Assembly (NCBI GenBank): GCA_025362735.1
Contig: JANYFL010000042.1
Coordinates: forward strand, 1-64,000
From: Betaproteobacteria bacterium
GTDB taxonomy: Bacteria > Pseudomonadota > Gammaproteobacteria > Burkholderiales > Burkholderiaceae_D
Length of the DNA stretch: 64,000 nucleotides
Reading direction: 5' to 3'
Shown: positions 46,643 to 57,773 of the stretch, piece after piece
How the letters are laid out: the number at the start of each line of letters is the position of its first letter
Numbering within the stretch: position 1 is the stretch's first letter
Position numbers and translations under genes: made by a program
Notes under the pieces: model-generated
What the model was told of the DNA's origin: nothing
The model's input: only the letters and a program-made list of their open reading frames with translations
Database searches by the model: none

Positions 46643-47122
46643 TCAGAACGGGATGTCGTCATCCATGTCCTCGAAGCTGGAAGCAGGTTTCTTCGCCGGG
46701 GCGCCAGCCGGTTTGGCCGCAGGGCGACTCGCTCGGGGTTCGTCGTAACTCGCTCCACCGCCGTCGTCGCTGCCACCACCCATGCCGGAGCGGCTACCCA
46801 GCATCTGCATCGTGTCCGCCTTGATTTCAGTGGTGTAACGGTCCTGGCCGTCCTTGTCCTGCCACTTGCGCGTCTGGATCTTGCCTTCGATATAGACCTG
46901 CGAACCTTTTTTCAGATATTGCCCGGCAATTTCGGCCAGCTTGCCGAACATCGAGATGCGATGCCATTCGGTCAGCTCTTTCTGCTCGCCTGTGGCCTTG
47001 TCCTTGTATTTGTCTGTGGTAGCCACAGTTATGTTGGTGACCGCGTCGCCGCTGGGCATGTAGCGGGTTTCGGGGTCTTTGCCGAGATTGCCGACGATGA
47101 TTGCTTTATTGATGGATGCCAT
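46643..47122 (-). CDS. ssb: Single-stranded DNA-binding protein
   Basis: 159 residues from ATG 47122, with AGGAG seven bases upstream. OB fold: [50 protein letters not shown]. Flexible Gly/Pro/Ala linker, then the partner-binding tip DMDDDIPF that recruits repair and replication proteins. Divergent from uvrA, as in many proteobacteria. The 159-base shared gap holds no clear LexA box. Confidence 0.97.
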   Translation of the reverse strand: MASINKAIIVGNLGKDPETRYMPSGDAVTNITVATTDKYKDKATGEQKELTEWHRISMFGKLAEIAGQYLKKGSQVYIEGKIQTRKWQDKDGQDRYTTEIKADTMQMLGSRSGMGGGSDDGGGASYDEPRASRPAAKPAGAPAKKPASSFEDMDDDIPF

Positions 47123-47281
47123 GTTGCTCTCCTGTGGACCGCCCCCAGTCAAGTGAAGTCAGGGTCGGCGTTGGTGAATGAATGTCCATTACTTTGCGCT
47201 TACAAGGATGTTCGCGCCAGTGTTTTGAACTGCGCTATATTAGTTGATTTTTCGCCGCAAGCTTCACCAACTGAGTATTCG

Positions 47282-50281
47282 ATGGACGAAATTCGCATTC
47301 GTGGGGCACGCACCCACAACCTCAAAAACATCAATCTCGATCTGCCGCGCCACAAGCTGATCGTGATAACCGGCTTGTCCGGGTCCGGCAAGTCTTCGCT
47401 CGCCTTCGACACGCTGTATGCCGAGGGCCAGCGCCGCTATGTGGAGTCGCTGTCGGCCTACGCACGCCAGTTTTTGCAATTGATGGAAAAGCCGGATGTC
47501 GATTTGATCGAAGGTCTTTCGCCTGCAATTTCCATCGAGCAAAAAGCCACCAGCCACAACCCGCGCTCGACCGTTGGCACAGTGACGGAGATTCACGATT
47601 ACCTGCGTCTGCTGTATGCGCGCGTGGGCACACCTTACTGCCCCGATCATCATCTGCCGCTGCAGGCGCAGTCGGTCGCGCAGATGGTCGATGCGGCACT
47701 AGCTTTGCCGGACGAAACCAAGCTGATGATCCTGGCCCCCGTGGTGCGCGAGCGCAAAGGTGAGCACATTGATCTATTTCAGGCAATGCAGGCGCAGGGC
47801 TTTGTGCGCTTTCGGGTGAATGGGAAGATCGTCGAGGCGGAAGATTTGCCCAAGCTGAAAAAAACCGAGAAGCACAGCATCGATGTGGTGGTAGATCGCG
47901 TCAAGACCAAATCGGAGTTCGACGAGAATCTGAAGCAGCGTCTGGCCGAATCATTCGAGACGGCATTACGTCACGCCGATGGTCGAGCGCTCGCACTCGA
48001 AATGGATACGGGCAAGGAACATCTCTACTCTTCGAAATTTTCCTGCCCGGTTTGCGATTATTCGCTGCAGGAACTCGAGCCGCGCTTGTTCTCGTTCAAC
48101 AATCCGATGGGTGCCTGCCCGACTTGCGATGGTCTGGGTCACATTACTTTCTTCGACCCCAAGCGCGTTGTCGCCTTTCCGAATTTGTCACTGGCCAGTG
48201 GCGCGATCAAAGGCTGGGATCGACGTAATCAGTTCTACTTTCAGATGCTGCAAAGTCTGGCGGCATTTTATGAATTCGATATTGAATTGCCGTTCGAACT
48301 TCAGCCGGAAAATACCCAGCAGATTCTGCTCTATGGTTCTGGCAAGGAAACCATTCCCTTCGCGTATATCAATGAGCGTGGTCGCACAGTGATGCGCTCG
48401 CATACTTTCGAGGGCATCATTCCCAATCTGGAACGGCGCTATCGCGAGACCGATTCGATTGCGGTACGCGAAGAGCTGGCCAAATACCAGAACAACAAGC
48501 CCTGCCCAGAATGTGAAGGCACGCGTTTGCGGCTGGCTGCACGGCATGTGCGCGTGGGCGCCACAGATAACGACAAGCCAATTTACGAAGTCAACGCGCT
48601 GCCGTTGCGCGAAGGCCTGCGCTGGTTCGAGGGCATGACACTGCAGGGCGCAAAAAGGGAAATCGCCGACCGCATCATCAAGGAAATCGTTGCGCGATTG
48701 AAGTTTCTGAATAACGTCGGGCTCGATTATCTGTCACTGGACCGCAGTGCTGAAACCTTGTCCGGCGGTGAGGCACAACGTATCCGGCTGGCATCGCAAA
48801 TCGGCAGCGGCCTTACCGGCGTGATGTACGTGCTGGATGAACCATCAATCGGCCTGCACCAGCGCGATAACGACCGGCTGATCGGCACACTCAAACATTT
48901 GCGCGACCTGGGCAATTCAGTGCTAGTGGTCGAGCACGATGAAGACATGATTCGCGCTGCTGATCATGTGGTGGACATGGGCCCCGGCGCTGGCGTACAT
49001 GGCGGCCATATTCTGGCTCAGGGCACGCCCGCAGACATTGAAGCCAGTCCCGATTCGTTGACGGGTCAGTATCTTGGCAAAGTGTTGCGCATTGAATTGC
49101 CGAAGCAGCGCGTTGCGCCCGGTTCGTCAGCACGCAACGCGCGGCCTATGGTGGTGATGCCGCTTTCGAAGGCAAAGGAAAAGCAGGTCGCACGTGAGGC
49201 TAAAGCAGAGGCCAAAGCTGCGGCGAAGAATGCCAAGAAAGAAGTGGTCGAAGAAATTGTTGAAAGCCCGGCAACGGAATTCCCGGGCAACTGGTTTCAC
49301 ATCGGCGGCGCTTCCGGTAACAACCTCAAATCCGTCACATTGAATCTGCCGGTGGGTCTATTGGTCTGCATCACAGGCGTGTCCGGCTCCGGTAAATCGA
49401 CACTCATCAATGACACGCTCTATCACGCCGTGGCGCGACATTTATACGGCTCATCGACCGAGCCCGCACCGTTTGAAAGCATTAGCGGATTGGAGCATTT
49501 CGACAAGGTCATCAACGTCGATCAGAGTCCCATCGGTCGTACGCCGCGTTCCAACCCGGCAACTTACACCGGTCTGTTCACGCCGATCCGCGAACTATTC
49601 TCCGGTGTACCCGCAGCAAAAGAACGCGGCTACGAAGCTGGCCGCTTCTCATTCAACGTCAAGGGTGGCCGCTGCGAGGCCTGCCAAGGCGACGGCGTAA
49701 TTAAAGTCGAAATGCACTTCCTGCCCGACGTCTATGTTCCTTGCGATGTCTGTCACGGCAAACGCTACAACCGCGAGACGCTGCAAGTGCAATACAAGGG
49801 CAAGAACATCACTGAAGTGCTGGAGATGACGGTCGAAGATGCTTACGATTTTTTCCAGGCGGTTCCGGTTGTCGCACGCAAACTGCACACTTTGCTCGAC
49901 GTCGGTCTCGGATACATTCGTCTTGGTCAAAGCGCGACCACGCTGTCCGGCGGTGAAGCGCAGCGCGTCAAATTGTCACTGGAACTGAGCAAGCGCGATA
50001 CCGGACGCACGCTTTACATTCTCGACGAACCGACGACCGGTCTACACTTCCACGACATCGCTCTGTTGTTGAAAGTGATCCACACCTTGCGTGATCATGG
50101 CAATACGGTGGTGATCATCGAACACAATCTCGATGTGATCAAAACGGCAGATTGGGTTATTGATCTCGGCCCGCAAGGTGGCGATGGTGGCGGGGAAATC
50201 ATTGCGCAGGGAACGCCCGAACAAGTGGCAGAAAATCCAGCAAGCTTTACCGGGAAATATTTGCAGCCCTTGCTTCAATAA
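47282..50281 (+). CDS. uvrA: UvrABC excinuclease subunit A
   Basis: Damage-recognition ATPase of nucleotide excision repair. 999 residues from ATG 47282, just before the conserved [19 protein letters not shown]; the frame runs back to 46919 but overlaps ssb. Two ABC modules: Walker [10 protein letters not shown] and GVSGSGKST, signatures [12 protein letters not shown] and [12 protein letters not shown], and zinc modules CPVCDYS...CPTCDG and CEACQGDG...CDVCHG. Residues about 628-661 are a Lys/Ala/Glu-rich linker not present in the 940-residue E. coli protein. Confidence 0.97.
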   Translation: MDEIRIRGARTHNLKNINLDLPRHKLIVITGLSGSGKSSLAFDTLYAEGQRRYVESLSAYARQFLQLMEKPDVDLIEGLSPAISIEQKATSHNPRSTVGTVTEIHDYLRLLYARVGTPYCPDHHLPLQAQSVAQMVDAALALPDETKLMILAPVVRERKGEHIDLFQAMQAQGFVRFRVNGKIVEAEDLPKLKKTEKHSIDVVVDRVKTKSEFDENLKQRLAESFETALRHADGRALALEMDTGKEHLYSSKFSCPVCDYSLQELEPRLFSFNNPMGACPTCDGLGHITFFDPKRVVAFPNLSLASGAIKGWDRRNQFYFQMLQSLAAFYEFDIELPFELQPENTQQILLYGSGKETIPFAYINERGRTVMRSHTFEGIIPNLERRYRETDSIAVREELAKYQNNKPCPECEGTRLRLAARHVRVGATDNDKPIYEVNALPLREGLRWFEGMTLQGAKREIADRIIKEIVARLKFLNNVGLDYLSLDRSAETLSGGEAQRIRLASQIGSGLTGVMYVLDEPSIGLHQRDNDRLIGTLKHLRDLGNSVLVVEHDEDMIRAADHVVDMGPGAGVHGGHILAQGTPADIEASPDSLTGQYLGKVLRIELPKQRVAPGSSARNARPMVVMPLSKAKEKQVAREAKAEAKAAAKNAKKEVVEEIVESPATEFPGNWFHIGGASGNNLKSVTLNLPVGLLVCITGVSGSGKSTLINDTLYHAVARHLYGSSTEPAPFESISGLEHFDKVINVDQSPIGRTPRSNPATYTGLFTPIRELFSGVPAAKERGYEAGRFSFNVKGGRCEACQGDGVIKVEMHFLPDVYVPCDVCHGKRYNRETLQVQYKGKNITEVLEMTVEDAYDFFQAVPVVARKLHTLLDVGLGYIRLGQSATTLSGGEAQRVKLSLELSKRDTGRTLYILDEPTTGLHFHDIALLLKVIHTLRDHGNTVVIIEHNLDVIKTADWVIDLGPQGGDGGGEIIAQGTPEQVAENPASFTGKYLQPLLQ

Positions 50282-50289
50282 GTAGACAC

Positions 50290-50327
50290 CGTTCGCACTG
50301 AGTAGGCCGCAAGCCGTATCGAAGTGT
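50290..50327. repeat. Dispersed palindromic repeat, family B, copy 2
   Basis: CCGTTCGCACTGAGTAGG...GCCGTATCGAAG, inverted relative to the copy at 50379-50420. The two face each other across about 50 bases downstream of uvrA and could form a long stem with a T-rich loop (TTTTTTATTTT at about 50352). Confidence 0.7.
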
Positions 50328-50378
50328 GCAACGACTGAAAAGCTGGCAGGTTTTTTATTTTGGTGGCGCTTGCCCGCT

Positions 50379-50420
50379 CATCCTTCGATACGGCCGATGG
50401 CCTACTCAGGACGAACGGGC
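50379..50420. repeat. Dispersed palindromic repeat, family B, copy 3
   Basis: CATCCTTCGATACGG...CCTACTCAGGACGAACGGGC. Same core as 211-257 and, in reverse, 50290-50327. The remainder of the uvrA-phosphoesterase gap holds another inverted repeat, TAATCTC (50443-50449)/GAGATTA (50470-50476). Confidence 0.7.
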
Positions 50421-50485
50421 AAAAGTTAGGGCGCATGACATCTAATCTCCTCCCCCTAATCTGGAAGGAGAGATTAAGCTAATCT

Positions 50486-51691
50486 TTATTTCTTAATCAT
50501 GCGTTCCCAGCTAAAGGGACCAAACCGGTTTCCACTGCTGGCCACATTGACTCGAGGGTTAATCGTAAGCTTGAGCCACTCCAACGGGAAAGTGCTGCCG
50601 TGAACGACAATCCGGTGGAAATTCGGCAAGGCGTTGTAGACGCCAGGGTGGTGGTCATAAGCATCATCACCACAAGCCACTTCCACACCCGGTGCGGCCG
50701 ATTCGGTCACACATGGAGCGTTATTGACGAGCGGATTATCCGACCGGTAAGTGTGTGAATCACCGTTGAGTAAAAGAACGGGTTTACCAAAATCTGCGGT
50801 ATGCGCTGCGATACTGTCGACAAATGGTTTGTATTGCGCGATGTGGCTTGCTGCTTTGCCATCCAGATCCCACATATCGGCCTGGATTTGAATCACGACC
50901 GCTTTGGCGTCATAGGCTTTAGCCTGGGCAAAAGCGGCGTCGAGCCAGCGCAAATCGGCGCCCGTTCGTTCGTCGCGTTCAGTTTTCTGGGTTTGGCTTT
51001 CGGTGGGCGAGCCATACCAGACATCGCTGTCGTTATTCGAGCCTCCGGGAATATTCATGGTCATAAACAGGACGCCAGACTGCCCCCATATGACGTTCTC
51101 GACATACTTGCCATCGCTTGGATGATTGGCCTGATCGAACCATTGTGACTGGGATAGAACGAGTTTGCGTTCACCAATCGCAAAGCCTGGTTTACCGAAG
51201 AAAATCGAGCGAATCAGGGCGAGATTTGAAACCGGATTACCGCCTGCATAATCGACCAGATTTCCGTTTGCGTCACGCACGTAGTCAATCTGACCCGTGG
51301 TCTTATTGTATGTGCCGCCACCTTCACCGGCTTTGTGGCAGTCGGTCCATTCATTGTCACCGGGCGTATAAACGAGAGGATGCGTAAATGACTTCCACAG
51401 ATCAAACACTGATCGGTCGTAGGCCTCGGTACAGAATTGTTTGCCTGAGTGGATATCGCCAACATGGAGAACGAGGGAAACATCCTTGTCTGCATTGATA
51501 TTGGCAATAAACGCCGGGGTCTCGCCAAACTCAGCCGTGTCGGTCGGCGTTGTACCGTAGGGCGAGTCCCCAAATACGGCGATACTTTTTACGCCTTGCG
51601 AATTATCGAAAGGGGTATTCGCTGCAAAGCCTGTCGTGGCAATTGCCAACAGACTTGAACTGATCATGAGGGGAAGTACGAGCTTACGCAT
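50486..51691 (-). CDS. Exported metallophosphoesterase-like protein
   Basis: 401 residues with a signal peptide (LVLPLMISSSLLAIATTGFAA). Calcineurin-like metal motifs are visible: AVFGDSPYG, LHVGDIHSG, YTPGDNEWTD and LLNGDSHTY, in the expected GD-GD-GDNE-GH-like order, though the last His motif is atypical (GDSHT). Likely periplasmic or secreted phosphoesterase; substrate unknown. Follows the lipoprotein methyltransferase gene by 244 bases with a perfect hairpin between them. Confidence 0.75.
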   Translation of the reverse strand: MRKLVLPLMISSSLLAIATTGFAANTPFDNSQGVKSIAVFGDSPYGTTPTDTAEFGETPAFIANINADKDVSLVLHVGDIHSGKQFCTEAYDRSVFDLWKSFTHPLVYTPGDNEWTDCHKAGEGGGTYNKTTGQIDYVRDANGNLVDYAGGNPVSNLALIRSIFFGKPGFAIGERKLVLSQSQWFDQANHPSDGKYVENVIWGQSGVLFMTMNIPGGSNNDSDVWYGSPTESQTQKTERDERTGADLRWLDAAFAQAKAYDAKAVVIQIQADMWDLDGKAASHIAQYKPFVDSIAAHTADFGKPVLLLNGDSHTYRSDNPLVNNAPCVTESAAPGVEVACGDDAYDHHPGVYNALPNFHRIVVHGSTFPLEWLKLTINPRVNVASSGNRFGPFSWERMIKK

Positions 51692-51818
51692 TGATTTGTG
51701 CTCCAGGGGGTAAAGCGAGTCGCACTATTCAATTGCGTGGATGCATTGACGATAGGTGGCGACACGCGGCAGTCAAATTTGCCGGGAGCAACTATCGGGG
51801 AAAAATATTACAAGATCA

Positions 51819-51858
51819 TGAATCTGACTCGATCTTGGGCTAGATCGAGTCAGATTCA
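51819..51858. repeat. Perfect 17-bp inverted repeat
   Basis: TGAATCTGACTCGATCT (51819-51835) and its exact complement (51842-51858) flank a 6-base loop. No T-run follows on either side. It sits in the 244-base gap between two minus-strand genes; the rest of that gap shows nothing I recognise. It may be a terminator-like or mRNA-stabilising hairpin, or a protein-binding site. Confidence 0.75.
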
Positions 51859-51935
51859 AGCGCGTTCATTAATGCCTGAAAGTTCGCAGGCTTGAATTAT
51901 TACGCCAACACTTCAGGGTCATGCAGCCTTAAGTA

Positions 51936-52763
51936 TTAAGGCTTCACGAATTTCAAAACAAATTCATCCTTTGGCTGCGGGGGTTCAGGAGCAACCTTGT
52001 CACGCGGGTCGCTGGGATTGCGCAGGAAATTGCCTTCGGCTGCGAGTTTGAAACCGGCAGCCTCAATTTCCTTTTGCAAGAACGCTTGTTCCATCCGATG
52101 CAGCGTGGTGGATTCGCTGATGCCGGTGCCCGGGCGACCCGAGTGATCGGCAATGACATACATGCCACCGTGCTTGAGTGCCTTGAACAAAGCCTGGTTC
52201 ATCGCTGCACGATTCTCTGCGCCCATACTGCCAAGGTCGTGATAATTGAACATGCAGGTGACCAGATCAAGTCCTTCGTTGGCCACTTCAGGTGGAACCG
52301 GGTTAACGAGTGTTACCGGCAAGGGAACGATATTGCTGGTGACAGGATTTTTAGCGCGTGTAGCCAGCATTGCGCCCGGAGCCGGCCGTGGTGTCGCACC
52401 AGGCGCTGGCGGAGGTGGGTTGGCAACAGGGGGGGTATATTGGCCATAGACTTTTCCAGTTGGCCCGACTGCCCGCGCAACCAGCTCGGTAGTGTAGCCA
52501 CCTCCTGCTACCAGATCGAGTGCGACCATCCCGGGGCGGATACCGATGAAGGCAAGTATTTCGGCAGGTTTACGGCGAATATCGTTGGTGCGATCCGCAT
52601 CGGAACGATCCGGTGCAGCAATAATTTCGGCGATGCGTTCCTTGCTTAGGGTTGGCGCTGAAGCTGTGCCCGAGCCACTCATCGAACTGCAAGCGGCAAG
52701 AACAAATAGTGTGGCTAGTAACGCAGCTGCTGGTAAAACCGGAAGTGAGAAAGTCTTTTTCAT
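51936..52763 (-). CDS. Lipoprotein with methyltransferase-like domain (COG4798-like)
   Basis: 275 residues. A type II signal with lipobox LAAC (residue about 25) predicts lipid anchoring. The rest resembles a class I SAM-dependent methyltransferase: GMVALDLVAGGGYTTELVARAVG supplies the SAM-binding glycine loop, TCMFNYHDL the acidic region, and MYVIADHSGRPG a later strand. A Pro-rich insertion (PPVANPPPPAPGATPRPAPGA) interrupts the fold. An exported protein would not meet SAM in the periplasm, so catalytic methylation there is doubtful. Confidence 0.75.
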   Translation of the reverse strand: MKKTFSLPVLPAAALLATLFVLAACSSMSGSGTASAPTLSKERIAEIIAAPDRSDADRTNDIRRKPAEILAFIGIRPGMVALDLVAGGGYTTELVARAVGPTGKVYGQYTPPVANPPPPAPGATPRPAPGAMLATRAKNPVTSNIVPLPVTLVNPVPPEVANEGLDLVTCMFNYHDLGSMGAENRAAMNQALFKALKHGGMYVIADHSGRPGTGISESTTLHRMEQAFLQKEIEAAGFKLAAEGNFLRNPSDPRDKVAPEPPQPKDEFVLKFVKP

Positions 52764-53002
52764 GTCCCATCCTTTTTATAGAAAGCGTGATGGGGAATGA
52801 TAAACCCACTGGCGCGTCATCACTCACCTCGTACACAACAATTCAATGCCGGTTGCCCATGTAGGTCAGAGCGGCTGAAGCAATGGCGCCGCTTTATCTT
52901 ACAAAATGTCAGGCTTAAAGCAGCTACCGCCTTCATAAATCCTGGTGAAGAATACAATCTCGGCAAACTGAAAATCTGATGCAACCGAAAGGAACTCAAA
53001 TA

Positions 53003-54385
53003 ATGCAAGTGGCAGCCTCCATCTTCAAGGCCTACGACATCCGTGGCGTCGTCCCCTCAACAGTTACAGAACAAGTTGCCGAGGGCATTGGCAAGGCGTT
53101 TGGAACGATTGCACGTCAGGCTGGTGAGACCTTGGTAGCCGTCGGTCGCGATGGACGCTTGAGTGGCCCTTCATTGAGCGCCGCGCTGATGCGTGGCCTG
53201 GTTTCGGTGGGCATTGAGGTCATTGATGTCGGCGCGGTGACCACGCCAATGTTGTACTTCGCCGCCAACACGCTCTGCAAAAGTGGCATTCAGGTGACCG
53301 GTAGCCACAACCCCAAAGACTATAACGGCTTCAAGATGGTGCTCGCTGGACGCGCCATTTATGGTGAAGACATCCAGGCCATCAAGCGCATGATGGAAGC
53401 CGAAAACTGGATCGAGCAAAGTGGCGGTCAGATTCGCAACGCCGATGTTTTGCCTGCGTATCGGGATCGGATCGTTGGTGACATCAAGCTGGCGCGCCCG
53501 ATGAAAGTCGTCGTCGATTCCGGCAACGGCATTGCCGGTGCATCGGCACCCGATATTTTGCGTGCGATTGGTTGCGAAGTAATCGAGCTGTTCAGCGAAG
53601 TCGATGGCAATTTTCCCAATCACCATCCCGATCCAAGCAAACCTGAAAATCTGCGCGATTTAATTAACGCACTACAAACCTCTGATGCGGAATTGGGCTT
53701 GGCATTTGACGGCGATGCGGATCGTCTGGGCATTGTTACCAAGCAGGGCAATAATATTTATCCGGATCGGCAGATGATCCTGTTTGCGCGGGACGTGCTG
53801 AGCCGCGTGCCGGGTGGCACCATTATCTACGACGTCAAATGTTCGCAACGTTTGGCTCCGGCCATTGAAGCCGCAGGCGGCAAGGCGCTGATGTACAAAA
53901 CCGGCCACTCGTTGATTAAAGCCAAGATGAAGGAGATTGATTCTCCTTTGGGTGGAGAGATGAGCGGCCACATCTTTTTCAAGGAGCGCTGGTACGGGTT
54001 TGACGACGGCACCTATGCAGGCTGCCGCCTGCTGGAAATTGTCAGCAAATCGCCAGATGCCAATGCCGTACTCGACGCACTACCCACCAGTTTTTCCACG
54101 CCTGAAATGAATGTGCGCTGTGCCGAAGGCGAGCCGCCCAAAGTAGTGGCGCAAGCGGTTGCTCTGGCCAAATTTGCAGCGCCCGCGAAGATCAATACGA
54201 TTGATGGTCTGCGTGTCGATTGGCCGGACGGCTTTGGCTTGCTGCGTTCGAGCAATACCACGCCGGTGCTGGTGCTGCGTTTCGAAGGGCACACCGAAGC
54301 AGCGCTGCATCGTATTGAGGCCGACATGCTCGCCTTATTGCGTCAGGTTAAACCGGATGCCAAGTTCGAAGCCGCTGCGCACTGA
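53003..54385 (+). CDS. Phosphomannomutase/phosphoglucomutase (AlgC/ManB type)
   Basis: Interconverts hexose 1- and 6-phosphates for exopolysaccharide or LPS precursors. 460 residues from ATG 53003, with AAGGA upstream; a Met at 52979 has none. Motifs: FKAYDIRGVVPS (N-terminal), catalytic phospho-Ser in TGSHNPKDYNGFKM, metal site FDGDADRLG, and sugar-binding GEMSGHIFFKERWYGFDD. The upstream 239 bases from 52764 show a possible -10 TACAAT near 52953 but no solid promoter. Confidence 0.94.
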   Translation: MQVAASIFKAYDIRGVVPSTVTEQVAEGIGKAFGTIARQAGETLVAVGRDGRLSGPSLSAALMRGLVSVGIEVIDVGAVTTPMLYFAANTLCKSGIQVTGSHNPKDYNGFKMVLAGRAIYGEDIQAIKRMMEAENWIEQSGGQIRNADVLPAYRDRIVGDIKLARPMKVVVDSGNGIAGASAPDILRAIGCEVIELFSEVDGNFPNHHPDPSKPENLRDLINALQTSDAELGLAFDGDADRLGIVTKQGNNIYPDRQMILFARDVLSRVPGGTIIYDVKCSQRLAPAIEAAGGKALMYKTGHSLIKAKMKEIDSPLGGEMSGHIFFKERWYGFDDGTYAGCRLLEIVSKSPDANAVLDALPTSFSTPEMNVRCAEGEPPKVVAQAVALAKFAAPAKINTIDGLRVDWPDGFGLLRSSNTTPVLVLRFEGHTEAALHRIEADMLALLRQVKPDAKFEAAAH

Positions 54386-54392
54386 GGTAGGC

Positions 54393-54433
54393 GTTCCCTC
54401 CCTTTCAAGGGGAGGGTTAGGGTGGGGATGGGT
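54393..54433. repeat. Palindromic repeat, family A, copy 4
   Basis: CCCTCC-ctttcaag-GGGAGGG followed by TTAGGGTGGGGATGGG, a diverged half-copy of the element at 32687-32766. It fills the gap between two convergent genes. Confidence 0.7.
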
Positions 54434-54440
54434 CTACCGA

Positions 54441-55322
54441 TCAATCATTTTTCAAAACAAAATCGGTGAACTCCTGTTCGACCGGAGCAAGAAAACGTAA
54501 GGGTTTGGCCACTGCACCCAGGAGGGTGATGTGGCTCACGCCACTATGGACTTTGACTTGAACGTCCACGCCAGCCTCTCGCAATTTGGCTGCGAGTTTC
54601 TGGGTATTACGCTCCGTGAAGACGTAGGTATCGTCCTTGGCAGCGATCAGCAGAGTTTTCGGTGCATCATGGCTCACGTGTGCAATCGGTTGGGAATCTG
54701 CAGGCGTATTGGGGAAGTCGAATACAGGTTTGACCGCTTCCGTTTCAATTGGTAGAAAGTTGTAGGGCCCAGCTAAACCAATAAAGCCGCGTAGCTGTTG
54801 GGGCTTGAGGCCTTGTGCACCCAGCCAGCGTGGGTCATACGCCAGCATGGCTGCGTTATAGGCACCGGCGCTGTGGCCCGCAACGAAAATGCGTTGAGTG
54901 TCACCACCATATGCCGCAATATTGCGAAAGGTCCAGGCCATGGCTGTCGCACAGTCCTGCAGAAATCCGGGATAGCGCACTTCCGGATACAAACGATAGT
55001 CAGCAATCACGGCAATAATGCCGCGCGCAGCCAGTGCTTCGCCCACAAATACATAATCTTTTCTGTCGCCACTATTCCAGCTCCCACCGTAAAAAAACAC
55101 CACGGCCGGCGCATGTGCTGGCTTTGAAAGTGGCTGGTAAACATCGAGCCGCATACGCGGATTTTCGCCATAAGCAATGTCCGCTGTCTTGACGTAGTCG
55201 GAGGGCGTCAGGCGGTTGATCACATCGGTGACTGAACAACCCGACAGCAGGCCAATGATGGCGAGCTTGAGTAGTGTGAATGCGGGAAAGCGAACGCTTC
55301 TTAAAACCAAAGGTAGATTCAT
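54441..55322 (-). CDS. Alpha/beta-hydrolase lipoprotein
   Basis: 293 residues. A signal with lipobox LLSGC (residue about 29) predicts a lipid-anchored protein. Hydrolase core: VFFYGGSWNSGDR (oxyanion loop; the usual HGG is YGG), ADYRLYPEVRYP, and the nucleophile Ser in VAGHSAGAYNAA, with later Asp (IAAKDDTYV) and His (HSGVSHITLLG). Resembles carboxylesterases of the BD-FAE/kynurenine formamidase-like group. Substrate unknown. Confidence 0.85.
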   Translation of the reverse strand: MNLPLVLRSVRFPAFTLLKLAIIGLLSGCSVTDVINRLTPSDYVKTADIAYGENPRMRLDVYQPLSKPAHAPAVVFFYGGSWNSGDRKDYVFVGEALAARGIIAVIADYRLYPEVRYPGFLQDCATAMAWTFRNIAAYGGDTQRIFVAGHSAGAYNAAMLAYDPRWLGAQGLKPQQLRGFIGLAGPYNFLPIETEAVKPVFDFPNTPADSQPIAHVSHDAPKTLLIAAKDDTYVFTERNTQKLAAKLREAGVDVQVKVHSGVSHITLLGAVAKPLRFLAPVEQEFTDFVLKND

Positions 55323-55417
55323 ATTGAAAGAAAAAACGGCCAGAGTTCCGGATGATCACTCTAGATACGCAGTGTTTGGCCCGACGGATTCAGGCTAGGC
55401 TTAGAGACTCGATTCGA

Positions 55418-56608
55418 TCAGCGTCGATCAATGATGCGCGACAACCTGAAAAATAACCAAAGTCCGCCTGACACGACGACCATGACGGCCATCGTCAGCC
55501 AGAAGCCATAGTCATCTTTCAGTAGCGGCATGTCCTGGAAGTTCATGCCAAAAATACCGGTAATCAAAGTCAGTGGCGCGAAGATGGCGGTAATCACGGT
55601 CAGCATGCGCACAATCTGGTTGGTGCGATGGGCGGTCGCCGAGAAATGCAATTGCAAGGCGGATTCAATCGAATCCTGCAAGCGGCGCGCGTGATGCAGC
55701 ACACGGGTGATGTGTTCCATCACGTCATTAATGCGTACCAACAAGATGTCATGGCGACGGGCATTCTGTGCCGCAGTAAGGGCTTCCTCAATAGCGCCCG
55801 TTGCATCGAGGTTATCGACGAGATTGTCGCGAAATTCCTGCATGGCATCGCGTTGCTCTTCGCACAGATTTTCAAGTTTGCGTAGTTCAATGCGGGCATC
55901 CAGCAGGGCCTGCCAATTAGAAAACGAACGTCGGGGATTTAACAAATCGCGCTGCCAGCGATCGAGCTGATCGGTCAGTGGCTGACGTAGTTCGAGATAG
56001 CGATCCACCATCGCATTCAGCAGCCGCAGCATCAGATCTTCGGGTCGCGATGGGGGACGGCTCTGATGTGCAGCCGCACTCAAGCCGAGAACATTTTGAT
56101 CCGGCTCGACCGTCCCTGCATCTGTCTTGCAGCGATAGTCGAGCAAACGCGAGCGTATCTGTTCGATGGTGCGGCTGGTCCGTGAACTGACCGTCACCAG
56201 CGCTTGGTCACACAGAAAAAAAGTTACTGGCATCGTACCGATACGCGTGATTTCCGTCAGCCCCTCGGCCTTGCGCAGTGGCACGGAACGCGGAACCGAG
56301 ACACGAAGTCCACTCTCATCCACCGTCTCACCCACCGACAGCTTACGGAAAACGATCATCTCGTAGTCCTGGGTGGAATCAAAGTAGGAGGGGTGGCCGA
56401 GGTTGACTGCGTCGATCAGATGCGGTTCAAGTATGCGTGTGCCGGTAATTTTTTCGACCTTGTCGCGCCACACTTGGCTGTCGGTGTCGACTTCGTCGTG
56501 TGTGGCATCAAGCCACAGAAAGCTCTTTGATGGCAGTGTTGCTGTCGACGGATTGGAAGCCGCGTCGACCCGCACCATTTGAGTTTCATTGACGAGATAG
56601 ATATCCAT
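55418..56608 (-). CDS. CorA/ZntB-family divalent metal transporter
   Basis: 396 residues. Long N-terminal cytoplasmic funnel domain, then two C-terminal TM helices; the pore motif GMNF (in ITGIFGMNFQDMP) is intact, as in CorA/ZntB proteins carrying Mg, Ni, Co or Zn. Which metal is moved cannot be read from sequence. It follows hemB by 17 bases on the same strand; HemB is a metal enzyme, so a supply link is a reasonable guess. Confidence 0.92.
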   Translation of the reverse strand: MDIYLVNETQMVRVDAASNPSTATLPSKSFLWLDATHDEVDTDSQVWRDKVEKITGTRILEPHLIDAVNLGHPSYFDSTQDYEMIVFRKLSVGETVDESGLRVSVPRSVPLRKAEGLTEITRIGTMPVTFFLCDQALVTVSSRTSRTIEQIRSRLLDYRCKTDAGTVEPDQNVLGLSAAAHQSRPPSRPEDLMLRLLNAMVDRYLELRQPLTDQLDRWQRDLLNPRRSFSNWQALLDARIELRKLENLCEEQRDAMQEFRDNLVDNLDATGAIEEALTAAQNARRHDILLVRINDVMEHITRVLHHARRLQDSIESALQLHFSATAHRTNQIVRMLTVITAIFAPLTLITGIFGMNFQDMPLLKDDYGFWLTMAVMVVVSGGLWLFFRLSRIIDRR

Positions 56609-56625
56609 CTGTAATCAGGCAGCCT

Positions 56626-57678
<1,053 letters not shown>

Positions 57679-57737
57679 TCAGAACGATTGCACTTTGAAA
57701 AGTTTTGTTACGAAATCAAACCAGGAATTCACCGGAT

Positions 57738-57767
57738 TTGAGAACTTTTTATATGACGGCCTATCTT
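57738..57767 (+). promoter_or_regulatory. Promoter for hemB-yihA intergenic RNA
   Basis: TTGAGA (57738-57743) and TATCTT (57762-57767) spaced by 18 bases point to transcription from about 57774. An alternative is TATATG near 57750. No protein frame starts from it. Confidence 0.35.
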
Positions 57768-57773
57768 ATCGTA

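Noticed and set aside
47220-47245. LexA box between ssb and uvrA
   Set aside because: CTG followed by an AT-rich stretch (cgctatatta) is not closed by CAG; only half the site is present.
46919-47281. Extended N-terminus of UvrA
   Set aside because: The frame is open but overlaps ssb; UvrA homology begins at the ATG at 47282.
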